Assembly: GCF_958350005.1 (NCBI RefSeq)
Contig: NZ_CATWFF010000009.1
Location: forward strand, 1 to 24,330
Length of the DNA stretch: 24,330 nucleotides
Reading direction: 5' to 3'
DNA from: an uncultured Megasphaera sp.
GTDB taxonomy: Bacteria > Bacillota > Negativicutes > Veillonellales > Megasphaeraceae
Part shown: one piece after another, positions 21,535 to 24,330 of the stretch
How positions within the stretch are numbered: the stretch's first letter is position 1
How the letters are laid out: every line of letters begins with the position of its first letter
Notes under the pieces: generated by a model
What the model was told of the DNA's origin: nothing
The model's database searches: none
What the model saw: the letters and a program-made list of their open reading frames with translations, nothing else
Translations under genes and position numbers: made by a program

Positions 21535-22524
21535 TCAGAGTGTTGTCCGTTCCAGAAGGGAGCCGTCTTGTTGACGGACCGATATAATATGAATGGCACT
21601 GTATGTATCATCCAGGTTTTGCCGCTGCATAAGTGCATATTGAGCCGTATCCAGGGGATTCAGGAGAAACTGGCTCTGCCGCTGTACATCTCCCGTTGAC
21701 GCCAGGCGCAGCGGGGCGCTGTAGAGGAGAGCGTCATCTTCACGGCTGCGCAGTTCGTAGCGCCCCCTGATTTCGCTCAGGTTTGGCTCTGCTTCCCGGA
21801 CCTGGTAGCGAAGGCGGAGATACGTATTTTTATTATCCCGCAGCAAAGAAGACGAAACCTGATCGATCTGTATGACTGCCGCCATGCGCTGATCTTCGGC
21901 AGCATCGTGACGGCGCAGGGCCTGGGCATACGCTTCTTTCAGCCGATGAAGCAGGCCTTCGGCATCGCTGAGACCGGTGATATGCCATTCATGGGCAGAG
22001 ACCCGTTCCAGTGTCAGACTGACGGGTATGGCAGCCTGCAGCGTTTCGTGATACAATGAAACTGTAATTTCTGCCTGTCCCGGTGCAGTCTGACGGCTCC
22101 AGGAAATGGAGCGGCACTGCCAGCCTGACGCAGGGACGGGACAGTCCAGCTGTTTCAGATACGTTTCTGTCTGTTCTGTCGTATCGGTATTGGCGGTAAG
22201 AATTTGTTTTTCCATCGTCTGGGAAAAAGCATCTTTCTGCGGCAGCAGCGAAAGCTGAAACAGAACGGGGGCTTTTTCATGAGCCGCCTTTTCGCGTATC
22301 AGGGCGGTAAACACCTGATCGCTCAGACCGGGTATATCGGCCAGGCGGCGGACCGCTGCTTCGTCACCTGCCTGGACAGCTGCTGCCAGATGGCGGAAGG
22401 AATAGTCCGGCGTAGCTTTGTACAGGCAGTCATAGGAAGCCCAGGCAGTACCCAGACAAAGACAAAGCGTAATGACGGCAGCCATGATTTTGCCGTCTGG
22501 CCGGGGAATGGAATAACCTTTCAT
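21535..22524 (-). CDS. DUF2939-like membrane-anchored hypothetical protein
   Basis: The 329-residue protein has a short N-terminal cytoplasmic stretch, one membrane anchor or uncleaved signal (about 12-31, IMAAVITLCLCLGTAW) and an extracytoplasmic rest. The segment after the anchor (YSFRHLAAAVQAGDEAAVRRLADIPGL) resembles the DUF2939 pattern. A central stretch rich in beta strands (about 120-200) and a C-terminal predicted beta domain (about 215-329) follow. The ATG at 22524 has AAGAAGG on the - strand 7 bases upstream; the frame is open further upstream but those residues look non-coding and overlap the promoter. It is transcribed alone, diverging from the nucleoside kinase. Function unknown. 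Confidence 0.72.
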   Translation of the reverse strand: MKGYSIPRPDGKIMAAVITLCLCLGTAWASYDCLYKATPDYSFRHLAAAVQAGDEAAVRRLADIPGLSDQVFTALIREKAAHEKAPVLFQLSLLPQKDAFSQTMEKQILTANTDTTEQTETYLKQLDCPVPASGWQCRSISWSRQTAPGQAEITVSLYHETLQAAIPVSLTLERVSAHEWHITGLSDAEGLLHRLKEAYAQALRRHDAAEDQRMAAVIQIDQVSSSLLRDNKNTYLRLRYQVREAEPNLSEIRGRYELRSREDDALLYSAPLRLASTGDVQRQSQFLLNPLDTAQYALMQRQNLDDTYSAIHIISVRQQDGSLLERTTL

Positions 22525-22536
22525 AATAGACCTTCT

Positions 22537-22569
22537 TTTACATAGAATATAATTTTCTACATTATAGCA
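22537..22569. promoter_or_regulatory. Overlapping divergent promoters
   Basis: On the - strand TGCTATAAT (-10 at 22561-22566) is an extended -10 for the DUF2939-like gene. On the + strand TTTACA (22537-22542) is followed after 17 bases by CATTAT (22560-22565), a candidate promoter for the kinase. The two -10 elements overlap, so the two could not be occupied at once. The + strand one is the weaker call. Confidence 0.45.
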
Positions 22570-22626
22570 TAGAAACGGACAGGATGCTGTAAAGAAACGG
22601 CAGTCATTGGGAGAGGAGAGAGAACG

Positions 22627-24276
22627 ATGCTTACCATATATGATCGGACAAAACAAATAGAATACAGCGCAGAAGAGGGAACGTCGCTGCTGCAGCTGTG
22701 CCGCCGTGAACATCCAGATGCAGCGCCGCCTATTGTGGCAGCTCTGTATAATAATGAAGTCGTAGGGCTGCAGACAGTGGTGAAAGAAAGCGGTGATATT
22801 ACGTGGTTTTCCACGGCGACAAGAGAAGGGAATCAGTGCGTTATCCGCACGGCTATTTTTCTGCTCGTCCGGGCTGTAGCCGATTTATATCCCCACGGCA
22901 AGGCCTTTGTCAAACATGCCCTGCGGAAATCGCTGTACTGCGAACTGGATATTGGCCACACCGTGACCATGCAGGACGTATCGTCCATTAAGCGGCGCAT
23001 GGATGAAATTGTGGCGCAGAATGAGCCTGTTTCCCAGCTCGTCCTCAGTGCGGAATCGGCTATGGACATGTGCCGCAACCGCCATCTGCACAGGGAAGCA
23101 GAGCTGCTCGATCATGTCGGCGTGCAGCACATCATGGCCTATCAGTGTGGTCCCCTGTTCGACTACTATATGGGGCCCCTTTTGCCCAGCATGGGGTACG
23201 TGACCTGTTTTAACCTGCGGTCCTATGCGCCTGGGGTCATTCTGGAAACGCCGACGGAAGAACATCCCGATGTCCTGCCGGAATATAAGGAAATCCCCAA
23301 AATGGCCCGCCTCTTTCTGGATGCCGAAGAATGGGGCCGCATTGTCCGCTGCGAGTACGTATCCGATCTGAACCGCTACATCGCCGATGGAACGATTCAG
23401 GATATTGTCGACATGGCTGAAGCACTGCAGGAAAAAAAGCTGGCTGCCCTGGCCGATTACGTCGTCAACCAGCGGCCTAAAATCAAGGTCGTCCTCATTG
23501 CCGGGCCGTCGTCGGCAGGGAAGACGACGTTCTGCAAGCGCCTGACGACACAGCTTCGCGTCGTCGGTCTGCGGCCGGTCAAAATCTCATTGGACGATTA
23601 TTTTTACAATCGCGAAGATACGCCGAAAAATCCTGACGGTTCCTATGATTTTGAATCCATTCGGGCCATTGATATTCCCCTGTTTAATCAGCAAATCGAT
23701 GAACTGCAGCAGGGGAAAGAAGTCCATCTGTCCCGGTTTGATTTCATTTCCGGCCGGCGGTATTTTGAGGACAGGCCTGTGCGCCTGGAAAAAGGCCAGC
23801 CTATCGTAGTTGAAGGGCTGCACGCCCTGAACGATTCCCTGACGTACATGCTGCCGCGGTATGAAAAGGTCAAAATTTCCCTGGGCGTCCTGACGCAGAT
23901 ACGCATTAATGACCACAACCGCATTTCCACGTCTGATACCCGCATTATTCGCCGCATGGTACGGGATCAGCAGTTCCGCGACCGCGGCCCGTCGGCGACG
24001 ATGGACATATGGGGTGATGTGCGGCGCGGCGAAGAAACCAATATCTATCCTTATCAGGAAGATGCCGATACGATTTTCAATACAGCCCTGCCCTATGAGC
24101 TGTCCGTTCTCAAACCTTATGCAGAGCCGCTGCTGGCATCCATCGGCAAGGACAGCCCCCATTATGCCGAAGCCCAGCGTCTCCTTACGTTTCTCATGCC
24201 CTTTACGGGTATCGATGAATCCGTTGTGCCGCCCAATTCTCTGCTGCGCGAATTCATTGGCTCCGGTAAAAAGTAA
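22627..24276 (+). CDS. Nucleoside (uridine-type) kinase with an N-terminal ThrRS/TGS-like region
   Basis: The 549-residue protein is a two-part kinase known from Clostridia and Negativicutes. The N-terminal half (about 1-280) resembles the TGS and second additional domains of threonyl-tRNA synthetase, without its catalytic core. The C-terminal half (about 285-549) is a uridine-kinase/PRK fold: the Walker A loop GPSSAGKTT is at 293-301, the LDDYFYNRE substrate motif comes next, then FDFISGRR and VVEGLHALN (Walker B side), and the lid DTRIIRRMVRD. The enzyme should phosphorylate uridine, cytidine or a related nucleoside. The role of the ThrRS-like part is unknown. The start has GGAGAGGAGAG. After the stop, bases 24277-24330 show no feature. 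Confidence 0.9.
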   Translation: MLTIYDRTKQIEYSAEEGTSLLQLCRREHPDAAPPIVAALYNNEVVGLQTVVKESGDITWFSTATREGNQCVIRTAIFLLVRAVADLYPHGKAFVKHALRKSLYCELDIGHTVTMQDVSSIKRRMDEIVAQNEPVSQLVLSAESAMDMCRNRHLHREAELLDHVGVQHIMAYQCGPLFDYYMGPLLPSMGYVTCFNLRSYAPGVILETPTEEHPDVLPEYKEIPKMARLFLDAEEWGRIVRCEYVSDLNRYIADGTIQDIVDMAEALQEKKLAALADYVVNQRPKIKVVLIAGPSSAGKTTFCKRLTTQLRVVGLRPVKISLDDYFYNREDTPKNPDGSYDFESIRAIDIPLFNQQIDELQQGKEVHLSRFDFISGRRYFEDRPVRLEKGQPIVVEGLHALNDSLTYMLPRYEKVKISLGVLTQIRINDHNRISTSDTRIIRRMVRDQQFRDRGPSATMDIWGDVRRGEETNIYPYQEDADTIFNTALPYELSVLKPYAEPLLASIGKDSPHYAEAQRLLTFLMPFTGIDESVVPPNSLLREFIGSGKK

Positions 24277-24330
24277 TGTCAAGCATTTATGAAAATGTCC
24301 CGAAAAATTTGAAACATAAGCCCCGTGAAA

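Noticed and set aside
1..24330. tRNA, rRNA, riboswitch, insertion sequence, CRISPR or phage attachment site
   Set aside because: I looked through the intergenic stretches and found only promoters, short hairpins and terminators; no transposase, long direct repeat or repeat-spacer array is visible.

Overview
The window looks like chromosomal DNA of a diderm Firmicute of the Negativicutes, most likely Veillonellaceae or Megasphaera-like. This rests on SLH-domain proteins with signal peptides, a FloA/NfeD pair, an RseC-family protein, an LPO_1073/Vpar_1526-type domain, strong AGGAGG-type ribosome binding sites and SigA-type promoters, many with an extended -10 (TGnTATAAT). The genus is inferred from protein style, not from a search. 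There is no tRNA, rRNA, IS element, phage gene or CRISPR array. Coding density is high and no gap exceeds 300 bases. I count 21 protein genes; 18 are on the + strand.

Bases 1-4750: a class-III PLP aminotransferase, a cytidylate-kinase-like protein behind a terminator, and an 869-residue fusion of a 12-TM APC amino acid permease to an iron-alcohol-dehydrogenase-like domain. That domain appears to have lost three of its four metal ligands and much of its nucleotide-binding signature. A strong terminator closes the block.

Bases 4848-8861: a membrane-organisation operon with a small helical protein of unknown function, an NfeD membrane serine protease, the flotillin FloA, a small single-TM proline-rich protein and an alpha/beta hydrolase. 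A bidirectional terminator separates it from the convergent rarD. Next come an asparaginase with its own promoter and a tandem pair of exported SLH proteins that share an unnamed C-terminal module.

Bases 13378-17392: a HAD phosphatase on the - strand, with a small hairpin between its Shine-Dalgarno and its start codon, diverges from a two-gene unit. That unit is a membrane-anchored 754-residue protein (TM, disordered linker with repeated Thr motifs, LPO_1073/Vpar_1526-like domain) and galU.

Bases 17447-20909: a metal-ATPase-type cluster behind a good promoter with palindromes. It holds a small TM protein, an internal terminator, two HMA2-like proteins without CxxC, and a P1B-type ATPase whose channel motif is SCG rather than CPx.

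Bases 20970-24276: an orphan RseC-family redox protein, a DUF2939-like membrane-anchored protein on the - strand, and a two-part nucleoside kinase, the last two divergently transcribed. The strongest candidates for new biology are the permease-pseudodehydrogenase fusion, the CxxC-less HMA/ATPase cluster and the membrane-anchored LPO_1073/Vpar_1526-like protein.
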